Assembly: GCA_007258455.2 (NCBI GenBank)
Contig: VDFB02270651.1
Location: 492,164,711 to 492,228,710 of the forward strand
Direction of reading: 5' to 3'
DNA length: 64,000 bases
From: Sequoia sempervirens
Lineage: Eukaryota; Streptophyta; Pinopsida; Cupressales; Cupressaceae
A program made the translations under genes and the position numbers. How positions within the stretch are numbered: the stretch's first letter is position 1; each line of letters opens with the position of its first letter. The notes below the pieces were generated by a model. The model was not told the origin of the DNA and ran no database searches. It saw only the letters and a program-made list of their open reading frames with translations. Positions 1 to 13,473 of this stretch are shown piece by piece.

Positions 1-534
1 ACCTAAAAGGACTTTGTTTACAAGGCCAAGGTGTTGAAGAACATGCTTTACCCTATGAGTAACTCAAACCCAAAAGATCAATGCTTTTAAATGAGGGGTC
101 AAATTTGGACATACAAGTTTGGTTCGTCTCTCAAAAGACGTGAATGGAAATTGCTTACCAATATATCCTTGTTGCGATAGATCTTCAAGATTATTTTCTT
201 GATATACCTTGGACTATGATGTCTATTCTTGGAAAAGCAAGAGGTGGATCTTTGTTCGGGAATCTTGACCTTGCGAGAGATCATGGAGATAAATACATGT
301 GTGGGGTCCAATTGTGAGTTTATCTTGATTAATGAACTTGTTTTTACCACATCCACTTGTCTTGCTTAAATTTAAAACTAAATATATATGTCTAAGAAAC
401 CTTCATTCCACAAAGTCCATTATGTGAAAATTAAGAAGCTAAGGCCATAGTATCCCTAGGTTGACTTTGTAAAGTGTGAATTCAAATATGAGACCAAATA
501 CTTAGAAGCCTCTAAAGATATAATCCTTAGGGAT
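1..534. other. no recognisable gene
   Basis: AT-rich sequence with only short open stretches. Translations in all frames suggest no family I can name. It ends directly at the LTR that begins at 535. Confidence 0.5.
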
Positions 535-963
535 TGTTAGTGTAGGGTTTTATTTTCCTAGTTGGGTTATTTATTTTCCTATATTCCTAGGTTTTTCCTA
601 CACTTTAATCAAGCTTGCTTAGGTTTAATTATGTGATTATTAGTGTGAGTGGGTGCAAGGTTTCAACATCTTCCATGAGAGTTACACTTGCCTATCTTAG
701 GCTATTTTGGTGGGCTCTTCCCATTGGTCGTATTTGCCACCTCTCCCCTCTCTCATAGTCTATTTATGCTCACCTCCTAGCTTGTATTTTGCATCTTTGC
801 TTTTGCATCCTCATAATGCTATTTTTCTTCTGGAGCATTTGCATTACTCTCATGGAGACTAACTCTATCTTGCTATTTTGATCTTGTGACATTTTCTTTC
901 ATAGTTTCATGTCTATTTCTTTGCACTAGTTTTATGGGTTATTCACCTTTTCAGATTCTAACA
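535..963 (+). repeat. LTR of a Ty1/copia-type retrotransposon
   Basis: The block starts TGTTAG and ends CTAACA, the inverted terminal hexamer expected of an LTR, and is 429 bp long. It is followed at once by TGGTATCAAAG (964-974), close to the usual plant primer-binding site complementary to initiator Met-tRNA (TGGTATCAGAGC). This order (LTR, then PBS) makes it a 5' LTR on the plus strand. No second copy was seen in the window, so the rest of the element is truncated or interrupted by the next element. Confidence 0.7.
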
Positions 964-975
964 TGGTATCAAAGT
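964..975 (+). other. retrotransposon primer-binding site
   Basis: TGGTATCAAAGT lies directly after the CTAACA end of the LTR. It matches the plant initiator Met-tRNA primer-binding site with one or two changes. Confidence 0.65.
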
Positions 976-1763
976 AGTTCTTGTGCAATATAGATTGTAG
1001 TTTCCTTATTTGAGAGATTTTAGGGGGCTAATAAGCTTTGTTGCAATTTTCTTCAAAATTTTGTATGCTCTTCTCTTGCGTTTTCAAACAATCTAGGAGC
1101 ATTATTTCACACTAAAACCACATTTTTTGTACCTTTTAAAGAAAATCCACCATCTAGGTTTTGTTCGCAGTAGAAAAAAACCGTCTAGTTCATTGCCAGT
1201 TTTTACATGCAGGTTATATATTTTGCGTAAAATAAATTAGAATGTTTTAGAAGACTCCCTCTCTATTGACAGTTGTAGATTTGAAGGTAGTTTTCAAATG
1301 CTTCGTTCTCACTCATATTGGCTTAGTTTCTGAAGATTTTTTTTTATTTGGGTTATTTTTCCATGCTCTTTTCACTAGTGTAGGTGGTTTTTGTTTTTGA
1401 TGTAGTTATTTTTCAGAAATTGTAGATTCTCACCCATGACACTACATAGTTCTCATTTTTTGGGACTTCAAAGACTCATAACTTTCTTATACAACCTCAA
1501 ATTGAGGTGATTCTTTTTTTGAAAGTGCATTATTTTTCAAGTAGATCATAGTGGTGTTTTTTTCACTTGGATTAGCTCTAGTTTTATACTTTCAGCATAC
1601 ACCCAATGTGTGAGAATTTTTTAAAGCATTGAGATCAAGACCACTAAGTATTATTGGTAGTGGAAGTTTTAAATGCACTAATTATAAAGTGCCAAATCAT
1701 ATTTGCTTGGGGGGTTCTTTCTATTGGAAAAATGAAGAAGATTGACTATCTCTACATTTTTTG
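976..1763. other. non-coding, probable leader of the retroelement
   Basis: T-rich sequence with no open reading frame of note. It follows a 5' LTR and PBS, so it is probably untranslated leader, but no specific motif supports this. Confidence 0.35.
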
Positions 1764-2763
1764 TGTTGTCATTGATGTCACCATGTTGTGATTAGGAGTT
1801 TAAGGCTGTGCCTGATCTGGTATTTTGGTCTGGTATCTGAACCATTATTCGTGTTGCTCTCTGTGGTATTCCTATCTGCACTCCTCTACAGTCGACTGTT
1901 ACTACTTGTGGTTTTGGGAAATGGTTTGTAGGTGTCGGGAGCATGTACATTTAAGATATTACATATCCAGATGCTTGTATGGTGTATCAAAATTTTAATG
2001 ATATTTGCAAACGTGCTATTAGGTCTATCCTTAGATGACCTACTGAATGGTGAATTAATTTTTCCTATGCAGATATATGTGCGACCTATCCTAGGACTAT
2101 GTCGACTTGATGTAGTGTGTTGGGAAGATTTGTGATTGATTGAAGCCGACTATTAGTATTTTTGGTAAATATGATGTGCATCTAATTTGGCCAACCTAAT
2201 TGATGCTTACAGTTGAGTCAAATATATATATTGGACAGGGTTGAAGATTAATTCGAAGAAAGTGTGGATGTTGGTAGTTGAAGTGCAATAGTGTGCATGG
2301 AAGTGAGTGAATATAATGAAGTGTGTTAATTCATTGTATTGAGCATCACCAGAACTGTATCAAAACTTGTTAGGTGTATTATTCTTAGTTCACTTTGGCT
2401 GTAAAGCTTTATTTTGTTTTGTAAATCTTTTTGCAGGCAGTGAGCCTCCCTGTAAGTAGTGAGCTTTTGTATTTGGACAGTAAGTCCTTTTTGGGTAGTG
2501 AGCTCTTGGAAGTGAGGCTTATATTTTTAGTTCCAAAACAATTTTATATTGTGAGTTAATACTCACCGTGGTTTTTCCCTCATTGGGTTTTCCATGTAAA
2601 ATTGGGTGTTTAGTGTGTTATCTTGCTTTCTGTTTTGTATCTCTTGCTTATGTTTAATAACATAATAGTGTGATTATGGAATGGATTTATGTTGAAGTGT
2701 TAAATTTGAATTTATGAGACAACTTATTCACCCCCCCTCTCAGCTGTCTTGCATCCTTTAACA
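1764..2763 (+). repeat. probable LTR of a second copia element
   Basis: Starts TGTTGTCATTGATGTC and ends TTTAACA. Near the right end there is a C-rich tract (CACCCCCCCTCTCAG, about 2730) and upstream of it the segment GGGTTTTCCATGTAAAA (about 2585), both common in the R/U5 part of plant copia LTRs. The same kind of C-rich end occurs in the LTR at 30160-31498. The left edge is inferred only from the TGTTG start. A gag-like ORF follows 79 bp downstream, which supports the right edge. Confidence 0.45.
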
Positions 2764-2841
2764 CTTTCTTTGAGTTAAAAGGGGGAGTTTTCTTGTGTGT
2801 ATTCTCTTCTTTTCAACATCTCTTTTTTGTATTTCTTCATC

Positions 2842-3862
2842 ATGGATCAAACAATAGTACCCATCTTAACTCCTTACAACTACTTTGAGTGGAAATCACA
2901 CTTGACAATCTACTTATGGAAAGCTAGATTACATAGGATAACAATGGGACTTGAAACTAAACTTGCTAAAGATGAAGATAAGCCTAAGTGGTTTAACAAA
3001 TGTGATGAGGCCTATGGAACATTGTGTTTTTTTTTCCTCCTAATTTACTATTCCACATCGAGTCTTTGAATTCAGCAAATGAAATTTGGACAAAGCTAGA
3101 AACACTATTTGGCACACAAGATTCAAAGAGGGGTCATATGTTGGAAAATGAAATAATTAGTTTAAGTCCTTTTCAACACAATTCAATATTTTTTCACAAA
3201 ATTGAAATCACTAAGGTTGTAGTTAAAACAATGTGTTATTGATAAGAAAGATGAACAAGTGATTCTTAGTATTCTCTCTAAACTAAGTTTATAATATTTT
3301 GTCTTTGTTTCTACCTTCTATGCTACTAAAGATGCACTTGGGACACAATTCACTATGCCATCTTTAGATGATTTTTCTATCTCTCTCACATGGGAACAAG
3401 ATAAGCTAATCTAGATGACACTCTTAAATCCTCTAAGTCACATGCCCTGGCTATCAACTAAGGTACAAGAGAACAAAAAGGAAAAAGTAGTAACAATAAG
3501 GATAAGAAACAAAAGAATCAAGGAGAGAATGCTTCAAATATATCTTCATCTACTTCTAATGCAGACACTAAACCTTCTTCAAATCAAGGCAAATCTAAGA
3601 AGGAGAAGGTAAAATGTGCTTATTGTAAGAAACTTGGTCATGATGAACACAAGTGTATGAAGAAATAGATTGATCACCTGACACATCTTCTTGAGAAGAG
3701 TAATAAAGAGGCAACTGAATCTCCATCCTCATCAAACCAAGAATCTACAAAGAAAAAGGAAAAAGGACATGCTATTTATGCTTCTACATCAGACAAACAT
3801 AAAGGAAAGTCTTTTTGTACTTCTATGAGTATTGGATTAGGAGATGGCTGGGTTAAGCCACA
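2842..3862 (+). pseudogene. decayed copia Gag with CCHC zinc knuckle
   Basis: The start at 2842 gives MDQTIVPILTPYNYFEWK, matching the N-terminus of plant copia Gag (start Met, then a conserved YxxW-type motif). The sense then moves between frames: NSANEIWTKLETLFG at about 3070-3110, the gag helical region, and LSLEYFVFVS-like sequence at about 3285. A CX2CX4HX4C zinc knuckle (CAYCKKLGHDEHKC) lies at 3616-3657 and is followed by an in-frame TAG. There are several frameshifts and stops, so it is not functional. Similarity ends abruptly near 3860, where unrelated sequence begins; no integrase or RT follows. Confidence 0.75.
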
Positions 3863-3921
3863 ATAGTGGTTTACAATTTTTTTGAGGAAGGAAATTTGAT
3901 ATTTTTGTGTTTCCACAATGT

Positions 3922-4049
3922 CAAGGGGTTTGGTCGAACTCCATGGTTCGAGCGAACCAGATTGGGTGTTTGACCGAACCTCCAAGCATATGAATAAAAA
4001 AATATATTTTATAGGGTTCACTCGAATGGATGTTCGAGCGAACCCCTTG
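3922..4049. repeat. 18-bp inverted repeat with GTTCGAGCGAAC motifs
   Basis: CAAGGGGTTTGGTCGAAC (3922-3939) and GTTCGAGCGAACCCCTTG (4032-4049) are inverted copies matching at 16 of 18 positions. The near-palindrome GGTTCGAGCGAACC occurs at 3945-3958 and again within the right arm. The block could be a small hairpin element or the subterminal region of a DNA transposon beginning near 3860. Confidence 0.6.
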
Positions 4050-4059
4050 AAATAGGGCA

Positions 4060-5960
4060 TAAAAAATAATAAAAAAATTTCACTGTTGCATTATGTGTTT
4101 TCCATGTTCAAATTGTGTATGCGGCGAATGACGAACCTGAACGTGAATGTAGCGAACTAGATGGGAAAAATGTGCATCAACCCAACCTCCATAGCCACAG
4201 TTCATCAAATCACAGTTCATCAACCCGACCTCCATAGCTCACAAGTTGGTTAAATTCAAATTTTGTAGATTTCAAAATGCATTTGTTTAAGAAAATTTTA
4301 AACCCTAAATGCAAAATGTGAAATGTTTCAAATTTGTAGATTTCAAATTGCATTTATTTTTTGAAATTGCATTTGCTTGAAAGTTTCTAAAGCCTTTTCA
4401 ACAAACACTATTTCTATCATGCTTTGATGAATGTTCATACCCTATTCCAAACCTCCAATTTTGGCACGGGTAGGGAGTGTTGAATAAATGGTGTTGTAGT
4501 TGCTTGAAAGATTTTACAAACCCATTTCAAAACTCTATCAAAAAATTAACATGCCTTGTCTATGCTTCCACGTTTTGCATACATTTCTACTAGGGAACCT
4601 CCAATTGCATTTTCTTTAATGTTTCTAAAGCCTTACCTGAACATAAAACAAATTTATTTGAGGCATTATATCAAACAGTTCATGGTAGTTTTTTTTGGTT
4701 ATATTTGTTATTAAAATTATTGTTGATAACCATATATCTTTATAATTTTGTATAGGATGGATTATTTTGTTCAACCCACAATAATGAATTATTGGTAAAT
4801 AAAAATGTGAACCATAATAGTGACTATTTCCCTCATTGAGGTTGATAAGTTATGCTAATGATTGTGGTATGAAAGTATAAATAAGAATATGATCCCTAAT
4901 TGGTACGATTTATTAATGCACAACCTCTCTAATGAGTATAATTTTTTAAGGGATTTGAAACAATTAATCTAGAACCATTGATTAGAGCTAAACATATTAT
5001 ATTACACTCTAACAAAACTTCAATTGGAACTTAGGTAATCTAGACTATTTATAAAAATGGGGAATTATAGTTATTCCCCTACAAGTTTTTATATTGGTAA
5101 ATCTTTGCAATGAGGGTTATAGTTATCAATATGAAATTATAAATTGGTAAAAGGTATAAAGTGGTAATCAATTAGAATTAAAATGCAAACATTGGTGAAG
5201 GTTTATCTAATTATTTTTTATATATAGGACCTTTAGAAAAATGGGCCTCATTCATGGTGGATATGACACCAACAAAGAAAGCTAGGGAGCATGGTGATAA
5301 TGATGTGAAAATGTCATACCTAGAGCTATGAAGTAGAATTAATATATTTTATATCTTAAAATCTTAATATAATTAGGTGCTTCTTACTATTTTGTATCAC
5401 CTTAGATAGTTTAGAAATTCAACTTAAAATCTAAATCCTTGTTAAAAGAGGTAGTGTTGAGTTGTGTACATGTCCCAAAGATAGTTTATAAATGATACCA
5501 TTCTAAAATTATAACTTAGGGTGCATACAATGGAAACTTGGATAAAATTCTTCATATTTTTCCTTTGAGTCTTATGACATTACTCCAAAAATGGTTGGTT
5601 CTAAATGTATGAATCGAAGAATAAATTTAGAGGAAAGAAACTAGATTGTTTGAATGAAATGTATAATAAAATAGTTCTATTAGGATTAGAAGGAATGAAG
5701 GTATTATTAAATTTTCTATTTTACAACTCAAAAGAGAATAAAGAAAAGGGTGTGCCTTGTTTGTTGTTAATTTTTATTTAGTAAAAGTGAATGAGAACCA
5801 TTCAAATGAAAATAAACCTCCATTACAAAAGTCTTAGGATGTCTTTCCTAGAATGAACTCCTCATGTTTCCTCCTAAATGGGTTTTTTATTTTTTAATAT
5901 AGTTCATGCATGAATTAGCCCCTATATCTAGAGATCCCTATTGAACAAACACTTCATATT
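4060..5960. other. AT-rich DNA, no gene seen
   Basis: Stops are frequent in all frames. Scattered GAACC/GGTTC-like words occur at 4110-4250, but no coding or RNA feature can be supported. Confidence 0.5.
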
Positions 5961-5965
5961 TGCAT

Positions 5966-6310
5966 GAATTAAAGGATTTCCTAAATGACATTTTAAAGAA
6001 AGGATTTATATGTTCTAGTGTCTTGTCATGGGATGCTCCAACTATTTTTATGAAAAAGAAAGATAAGACACTTTTCCAAGTTGTCTTGATTATTTACATG
6101 TTCAATAAATAAACAATTAACATTAATATCCACAACCTAAAATAGATGACTTATTTTACTGATTGAGAGGGGTGGCCATATTTTAAAAAATAGGTCTAAT
6201 ATTAAATTACAATTATCAAAGAATAAAGGAGGAATACATTCATAAAACTACATTTAGAATTAGGTATAGGACATCAGAATTATATGTTTGAGGCAATGCA
6301 TATAAGACAT
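5966..6310 (+). pseudogene. Ty3/gypsy reverse transcriptase relic
   Basis: From 5966 the plus strand reads ELKDFLNDILKKGFI, then WDAPTIFMKKKDKTL, then after several stops RIKEEYIHKTTFRIRY. These match in order the start of the gypsy RT domain (ELK..L.ELL.KGFI, SPWGAPVLFVKKKDGT, and IRI.EEDI.KTAFRTRYG). Stops and frameshifts occur throughout. The downstream YVDD box and RNase H were not found, so this is a short fragment. Confidence 0.65.
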
Positions 6311-7282
6311 CCATATACAAAATAGTACAAAACAAAGAGAAAAAAACCTATACTTGCTTGAGCATTAAAATTTTGAAATTAAACATAAAGAATAATAGGA
6401 TTTATAAATTAAATACATGAGGCTATTATATAATATCAAAAAAGACTATTTCAAAGTTTAAATTTATATTTTAATTTTAGGGTAAATACTTTTGGTTGAA
6501 TTTATGAATTAGAAATAGAAATTTTGAAAGGGCCCCACCCTTTTACAAAGACCAATAAAGAGACAAAAAATGATCAATCATATTGGCATGGAACAACAAC
6601 AAGAAAAATATAGTTGTAAGATACAAAAATAACATCCAATTAGAAATACTCCACAAATAGTGGCGATGTATCTAATAAAGAGGGTTGTTTTCCCAAAAAA
6701 ATTAGTAGATCTATCATTGAACACAACTTGAATCCAAAATTCTTCAAGAAACTATATCTTATTGTCAACCTTATCCTTTTCCATGAATGAACCTAGTTCC
6801 TTTGTAATGGAGTTTCCATCTTTAGTTTCCAAAATTGAGACCAAAGGGAATCAAGGGTTCCTATAATCTTCTAAACTTGAACCTTCTTCATATTTTTAAA
6901 TTATTAGAAGGAATACCAAGAGGTTAATGTTGTAATTCAAGAGAATGGTAGAGGCAATGAACTCCAACTAATCCATCTGTAACATGATTCTTGTATCTAC
7001 CAATCTCCTCTAAATTTCTCTTGACAAGGCCTTCTAAATTAGTCATGTCTACAAGAGGACCAACCACCCCTTGACTATGCTCAAAGGGAGCCTTAACCAA
7101 ATCCTAAGGTAAACAAGGCTCCATCTCATCCTTATGCATTTTGTTCAACCTTGCCTTCCTCTAAAATTCCTACACCTATAAAATACATAGCTATCTACAC
7201 ATGACAACATGGTGAAAACACAAGAAAATCCTATAGCATGACATGTTGAACCCAAATAACCAAATTCAAAAATAATTTAATC
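6311..7282. other. AT-rich DNA, no gene seen
   Basis: Continuation of AT-rich sequence after the RT relic. No open reading frame or structure can be supported. Confidence 0.45.
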
Positions 7283-7432
7283 TATAAGTATAAATAGTTT
7301 GATGGTAGAAACTTTATACATATAAAAATATGATAAATGTGTGATTATTTTTCTTTCCAATCTATAAATTTTTGATGTGCTTGGCTATATAATTGAGATG
7401 ATTCACTCATAATGTAATGATAAAAATTTAGT
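7283..7432 (+). repeat. dispersed direct repeat, copy 1
   Basis: About 150 bp, sharing most of its length with 9493-9637. Both include the core TATACATATAAAAATATGAT and the end ATTCATAATGTAATGATAAAA. Sequence on either side differs. The two copies are 2.2 kb apart in the same orientation. Confidence 0.65.
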
Positions 7433-9492
7433 ATGTATGAAAGAAATATTTTTGAGACATCAAGCTACCATTCTACATAACTCATGGAAATAAGAATATT
7501 ATTTTATTTTAACTAAAGAAATTGTGTGTACTCTATCTTGAAAATTACTAATTAATTTTGAATTATATACTTATAATTTAAAATAAGAGCATCCTTTGTA
7601 ACATGGAATAGATAGGTTAATTAATGAAATAAAATATGTTTTTATATTAAGAAAAAATTACAAATATATGGAACTCATACATTGAGAAATTGACTAAGAC
7701 AACTCTGTATGAGAATTAAGATGCTCGAATAATAATTTATATACCTTCTTTCAATAATTAACATTAGAAATTAATACTTGGCTCATATTGTATAATCACA
7801 CTAGAAACCAACAATGGAAGATTGAGAGTCTCAACTAAGAATTCCACCTTATAGATAACATTCATACTAGAAGCCAACAACTAAAGACCAAATTTCATAA
7901 ATAAAGTTCATGTGTTATATATCATGCCTTTGAGGGGTCCACAAGTACCATGAGCCTTTTGAAATCCTTCTCCATCTAAATGCATCCATTCCAAGACCAT
8001 TGGGAGGTGGGTATCCCAAGTTCCTTAATTTCTTGTAGGAATTTAATCAAGAGTAGGACATTGTGACTTTGGCATGTAAATTTAAATCTAAATGCGCATC
8101 CAAAAAATACAAATTCAATAACTAAATTTAATTCAAAAAGTGGCCTGCCATCTATGGCCTTCTATAAACTTCTCAAAGATGTCATTCCCATAAATGATAA
8201 ATTAAAAGTTAAGTTATGACTTCACCAAAATGACATGAAATTATCTTTCTAAGATGTCATATTTGCATAAATCCCTCAAATAAATTTTTAACTAATTTTA
8301 AACACTCAAACAAATACATATATATGAATATATACTTCATTTATAAATTCTTGGAATATATCAATCCATCACAATTAAATTCTTAGACATCATGCATAAT
8401 ATTTTTGATGTATTCACAAAGCCACCTAGGGTCTCATAAAACTTGAGTAGGTGAATACCAATATGCATATCTAATGGTGGGGTAAATGGAGGGGGATTAG
8501 AAGTAAGTTCATATATATCTATTACTTATTTTTCAATCCAATATATTGGTTGGAGAGGTTGCATTTGAATAGGAGTGAAGATAAGGTCTATTAAAATATG
8601 ACTTACCATCTTCTTTATTCTTAGGATTTTGGAGTTTATCAAAATATCCTTTGTCGATCTCAACCAATCTTTTCTTCAACTTTCAAATCATCCATGCAAT
8701 CCTCCCTGAAATATTCAATATGTGAAACATAATTATGAGGAAGATACAAATAATACTTGACATAGCTTTTTGTATCAAATGATCATATGGTTCTATAATT
8801 TTAAATTATTTCCAATTTTGAAATCTAAATACAATCAATTATAATCTATTTAATCGAGCAATAATCGTAATTTTAAGGCAAACATAAATTTCTTTAATCT
8901 TTTTAAGGTCTAGATCGTTAGATTCTACTTACTTTAACTTAAATTTAAAAAACAACATTAAAATCCACAAAATTTTTTTTCAAAGACATAATAAATTATT
9001 ACAATATTATTTAAAAATCTAATTGTAATGAACATGTTATAGTAATAAATATTCAAATTTTAAATCTATGAAAATATATAACTAAATGATCCTTAGTTTT
9101 CATATATCATTTGTGATGAGAATGTTGAATATTATAATTTTTTAGGCCAATCTTTAGACACTAATTCACCATTGTTAAAATGATCCTTAGTTTATTCATT
9201 ATTTTTTTCATGATTATAATTTTTTTCAATTTCTATTAAACCAAACTCAAAATAATGGTATAGATTAAGATTCTTGTCTTTATCCTACATTTGGGTCATT
9301 TTTGATTCTAGATTTATTATCATAATTAGAAGTTGTATGAATTGTTAAATTATATATTTTTTAACATATATAAAATGTATGGTTGGATTAGTGAGATATT
9401 TATAACAAGTACATGCAATATGAAGTCAAAATTTATTAGATTTGATTCTTAATAAATTAGTTTTAACGACTCAATTTATAGCTTTATGAAAT
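7433..9492. other. AT-rich DNA between two direct repeats, no gene seen
   Basis: No open reading frame above background and no recognised motif. Confidence 0.45.
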
Positions 9493-9637
9493 GTATAAGT
9501 TTAAATAGTTTGATGATAACTAAACTTTATACATATAAAAATATGATAAATGTGTGATTATTTTTCTTTCCAATCTATAATTTTTTGATGTTGTTGGCTA
9601 TATATTTGAGATGATTCATTCATAATGTAATGATAAA
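9493..9637 (+). repeat. dispersed direct repeat, copy 2
   Basis: Near-identical partner of 7283-7432 with a few substitutions and short indels. The repeat pair could be remnants of an LTR or a non-autonomous element. Confidence 0.65.
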
Positions 9638-11488
9638 ATTCAACCTCATATGGAGGATTTTATATTATCTTCCATTAAATTCATCCTCTTTATGAGATTC
9701 TTATGGAATATTGATATTCTAGCATGAATTCTTAATTTTAGACATATCTTAACTAGATAAATTTAGGTTCAATGAAGGCAATAGAACTTTTTTGTCACTT
9801 ACATAATCCTAATTTTGAAGTTCATTTATGTTAACAACTATTAAATTAGATATTTTTATCCCTAATTATTTTCAAATAATTTTACACTAATCTTTGTTTT
9901 CTTATTCTTTCTTTCATTGTTTCATTTAAAATTTGAACCATTTAAGGATGCTATGTTATAGATTATAGTTGTCTTCCAATTCTTTTTAAATTGTTCAACC
10001 CTCTCATGGTCTAAATAATTTTACATTCAACAACCATGTCTAAAGTACATTATATACCCAACCTCTTCCCCTATTTAACACACTCATAAACCTTGTTACT
10101 AATCTCATTCGAAGAGGTCGAATAACCAATCTTAGAGGGATCCTCATCCATAGGAGAGAGAAGGGAGCCATCAATCTAGGCTCTAGTAGTATTCTAAAAA
10201 TAGTAGAACTAGAAGCTAGAATCCTAACAATGGTAGCCAAGTTGGATAATACACAAGTTTTCCTTTTCAAGGGATTGGGGAACACTTATTGGATGGGTAT
10301 TATTTCCCCTTCACCACATTTTGATTAGGATTAATAATTGAAATAATAAAATTCTCAAATTGGTATAAGAAAAAAATAAGCCCTTAGTGGAGGGGAGCTC
10401 ATTTTTTTCCCATGTGCAACTCTAATAATAGATTTCTTAAATTACATGAGTAAATGAAAAGGGAAGCTAACAAGTCACATGCATCTAAGATTATTTATAA
10501 GATAAAAGTTATAGGATAAACAACATTTATAGTTTCCTTGTAGGATGAAATAAATAATCAAGTAGAAACATTTATATACTTGTGAGGAAATCATCTATAT
10601 TTTCCTTCCTCTTGTATTTACTTTCTTTATGAGACTTCAAGCCCTTCATGGATAAACCACTTGTAGTAGCTCAATACCTTCCTCAATGGCTTTAAAGGTT
10701 AACCTTCTTACTTTTTAACCAAAATTTTAACAACATTCAATTTTGTGTAATTTATGTCCACTATTATCATTTTAATTCAAAATAATGTAAGAAATTTATA
10801 TATTTATTTAAAAATTAAAAAATATTAAAATAATAGTTTTAAATTAATTGAAACATGGTTAGACCCCTCTAATTTTGTGGAACTATTTCTTAAAAGCTTA
10901 TTTAGTTGAATTTTATATAATAGGCAAAGGAAGCCACATATGGCATTAAGACCTTCCTTGATGGTCTTTAAGTTAGGAAATTTTTAATTTCATTCATAGG
11001 TCTTCAGGTATTTTAAACAAAAGTTGTGTTTGGAAAAAGGTATTTGGTACAAACTCCCAAAAAAATTAATGTTATATGTTTATGCTATTAACACATGAAA
11101 TTTTGTGCCTTAAAATAGCCACATCATCCCCATATTTTAAGACAAATGAGACATTGAGGCTTTATGTCACTTATAATAGATTTACAATTATTTGATATAG
11201 CTACATTTAGATCAATTGATATATCCCAATTTCTATCAAATCATAGGGTGTCAATTTCAATAATTACACAATTCAAAGCACATATGATTTTTCATTTGCT
11301 AGTAGAGGGAACTATCTTATTATGCCATTAAAATAAAATATAGGTCTTCAATACTTTTCATCTTTATTTTCCATCATTACATTGAACCTTATAAGGGACA
11401 TCTTCATATGTCTCATTTTCTTCTCTTATTTGTTCTTTCAATAATGACTAGATTGATTTTACAATACCACCAATGTTAAGTAATGATG
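9638..11488. other. AT-rich DNA, no gene seen
   Basis: Open stretches here are short and look random. No family is recognisable. Confidence 0.45.
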
Positions 11489-11610
11489 CTTTGTGTGCAA
11501 TCTAGTAATTTAAATTTTAGAACTATTTTAGATTATGTTTTAAATTTAAATTTTAGAATTGTTTTAGATTATGTTTTGTGTGCAATCTAGTAATTTGAAT
11601 GTTTTGAAAT
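11489..11610. repeat. local tandem duplication
   Basis: TGTGTGCAATCTAGTAATTT occurs at about 11491 and again at about 11577. AATTTTAGAAC/TTGTTTTAGATTATGTTTT also appears twice between them. It is a simple local duplication just upstream of the ORF at 11778. Confidence 0.55.
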
Positions 11611-11777
11611 TATTAAAAACTATGATAGATGTTGAATGTTTTTTTCTTAATGGTATGAAAATATTATTGATGAGTAGATGAATTATTACAGTTGTTTTAG
11701 ATTTGTATTCCCTTTATCTAGATATATTATTTACCAAGGTCTCATTTCTCTTTTAGGTGTACATACATATATATAAC

Positions 11778-13473
11778 ATGGAAAATACAGATGATGTTCC
11801 ACCTCTAGATTCTTTGTTTGCAAATACCACTAATGAGATTAAAAAATTGAGAGACTCATTAGCACAGGGTGCAAACCCATGGATATATTTTGAACCATGC
11901 ATGTCAATATTACATAGTTTAGAAAAACTAAGAGATAAACTTGAGAGGACTAGTGCATTTTCCCCAAATAAAGTAGCTACTATTCTTTCCCGCATGCGGG
12001 AAGAAGTACATGGTGATGTTCCCCTTAAACAAATACAGGATAGTGTGACCAAAGAAATGATAAAAAACACTTGTTTTCCTTTTTATCAAAATGTATGTAA
12101 GGTTAGGAGATACCAGGTCACTAGATGTGTCGATCGTACTATGGCTGAATTGATCTACCCACGATTTCTCGCAGCATATGGTCAATACCCAAACAATGAC
12201 TAGATTCCATTATATTTTGTTTAGTAGTTGTATGTTGAGGTCCATTTGGGCCTCAAATTTAACTACCTAGACATTCCACCATATGCTGGTTAGGGGCATG
12301 GCAGGATTGACGATAGGCCCACTTATCATCAAGTAGATAGACCAACCAAGTGTTTAGGGCATTGGTTGGCGAGAGGTATCCTGCTCTCACCCCAGCTCTA
12401 GCCCCCATAGCAGATGAGGTTTTTGTTGCTTCCCAAAGGAAGCAATTGACACTGTAGGTGACATTGCGACTGCCACTACTAGGATATCTAATGATCGTGT
12501 AGGTCAGTATTTGATGTCCAGACGTTCCCAATCCACACCATTTTTGGCACAGTGGAACACATGGATCCTTTTACAGCCGCTGACATCCCTACTCCTACAC
12601 TGTTTGATGCACTTATAGGAGATATGGCATGTAGGACTCTGCATTGTTTGGTTGAGGACTTGTTGGAGGAATATGCCCACATTGCATCAGACAATGGGAT
12701 CGGTATAGAGCATGTCAAAGATCATTTGGCACATGGATTCTGTTTAGCTCCAGGATCCCATCACTCTTAGCCGAGCACTACTGCGCATTAGGATTGACCT
12801 ACAATTCATTCAACAACTGCACAGACTATTGGTTTTACTGATATATTGATTGGTTATGGTTCATCATCACCGACGCCATCTCACCTTCATAGTCCTCTAC
12901 ATTCATCATTTGTGGCATGACATGGGATAGATCATATGGATGCAAATGTTGATTCGTCACTTGACCGTTTGGTGGATATGGTAGAGGTGACTGTTTTAGA
13001 TGACTTAGGTCATCCGATATCAGATGATGTGCATGTATATGTGCATGTGCATGTTTCAATTCTTTTTTAATTATTTTTAAATTTTTGTTTTAACTAGATA
13101 TTCATGTAAGTTGATATATATGTATATATATTGTTATAGATGGACATACCTCATGTCACTCCTAGCCTTGGTCTAGATTGTGTACATGATTGACGTGACT
13201 TTGTGGATGAATCTACTGCCAGTGGACATGCAAGTTATAAATTTTTATATATACATGTGTATATATCTACATGCAATACTTATGTATGCATAGATCTAGA
13301 TAGATATTTAAAAATACAAGTTCATTTAAAAATAACTTTCATAAAATTTAATATAAATTATATGTATTTAACACATTCTGTACACAATTTTATTTGTAGG
13401 GCTCAACACATCTATTAGAGCAGGACCGTTCTCATTCAGATGGTCATTCGACTAGGAGTCGACATTCATATTA
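11778..13473 (+). pseudogene. decayed multi-exon gene of unknown family (transposon-like)
   Basis: ATG at 11778 opens 141 codons to a TAG at 12201: acidic and helical (MENTDDVPPLDSLFANTT at the start, KKLRDSLAQG, RMREEVHGDV, ending AAYGQYPNND). Coding-like text continues in changing frames: YLDIPPYAG near 12270, ALAPIADEVFVASQRKQL near 12400, then 12552-12770 (MDPFTAADIPTPTLFDAL). Probable later exons follow acceptors ..TTATAG/ATGGACATA near 13139 and ..TTTGTAG/GGCTCAAC near 13400; the last reads HLLEQDRSHSDGHSTRSRHS to a stop near 13473. I do not recognise the family. Its plan (helical N-terminus, Ser/Thr/His-rich middle, short 3' exons) resembles the gene at 60276-62359, suggesting a transposon ORF rather than a host gene. 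Confidence 0.4.

Noticed and set aside
964..980. tRNA gene at the Met-tRNA-like sequence
   Set aside because: Only the short primer-binding complement is present; there is no cloverleaf. No other tRNA or rRNA was seen in the window.
7283..9637. LTR pair of a 2.3-kb retroelement
   Set aside because: The two ~150-bp repeats lack TG..CA ends, PBS or polypurine tract, so only a direct repeat is reported.
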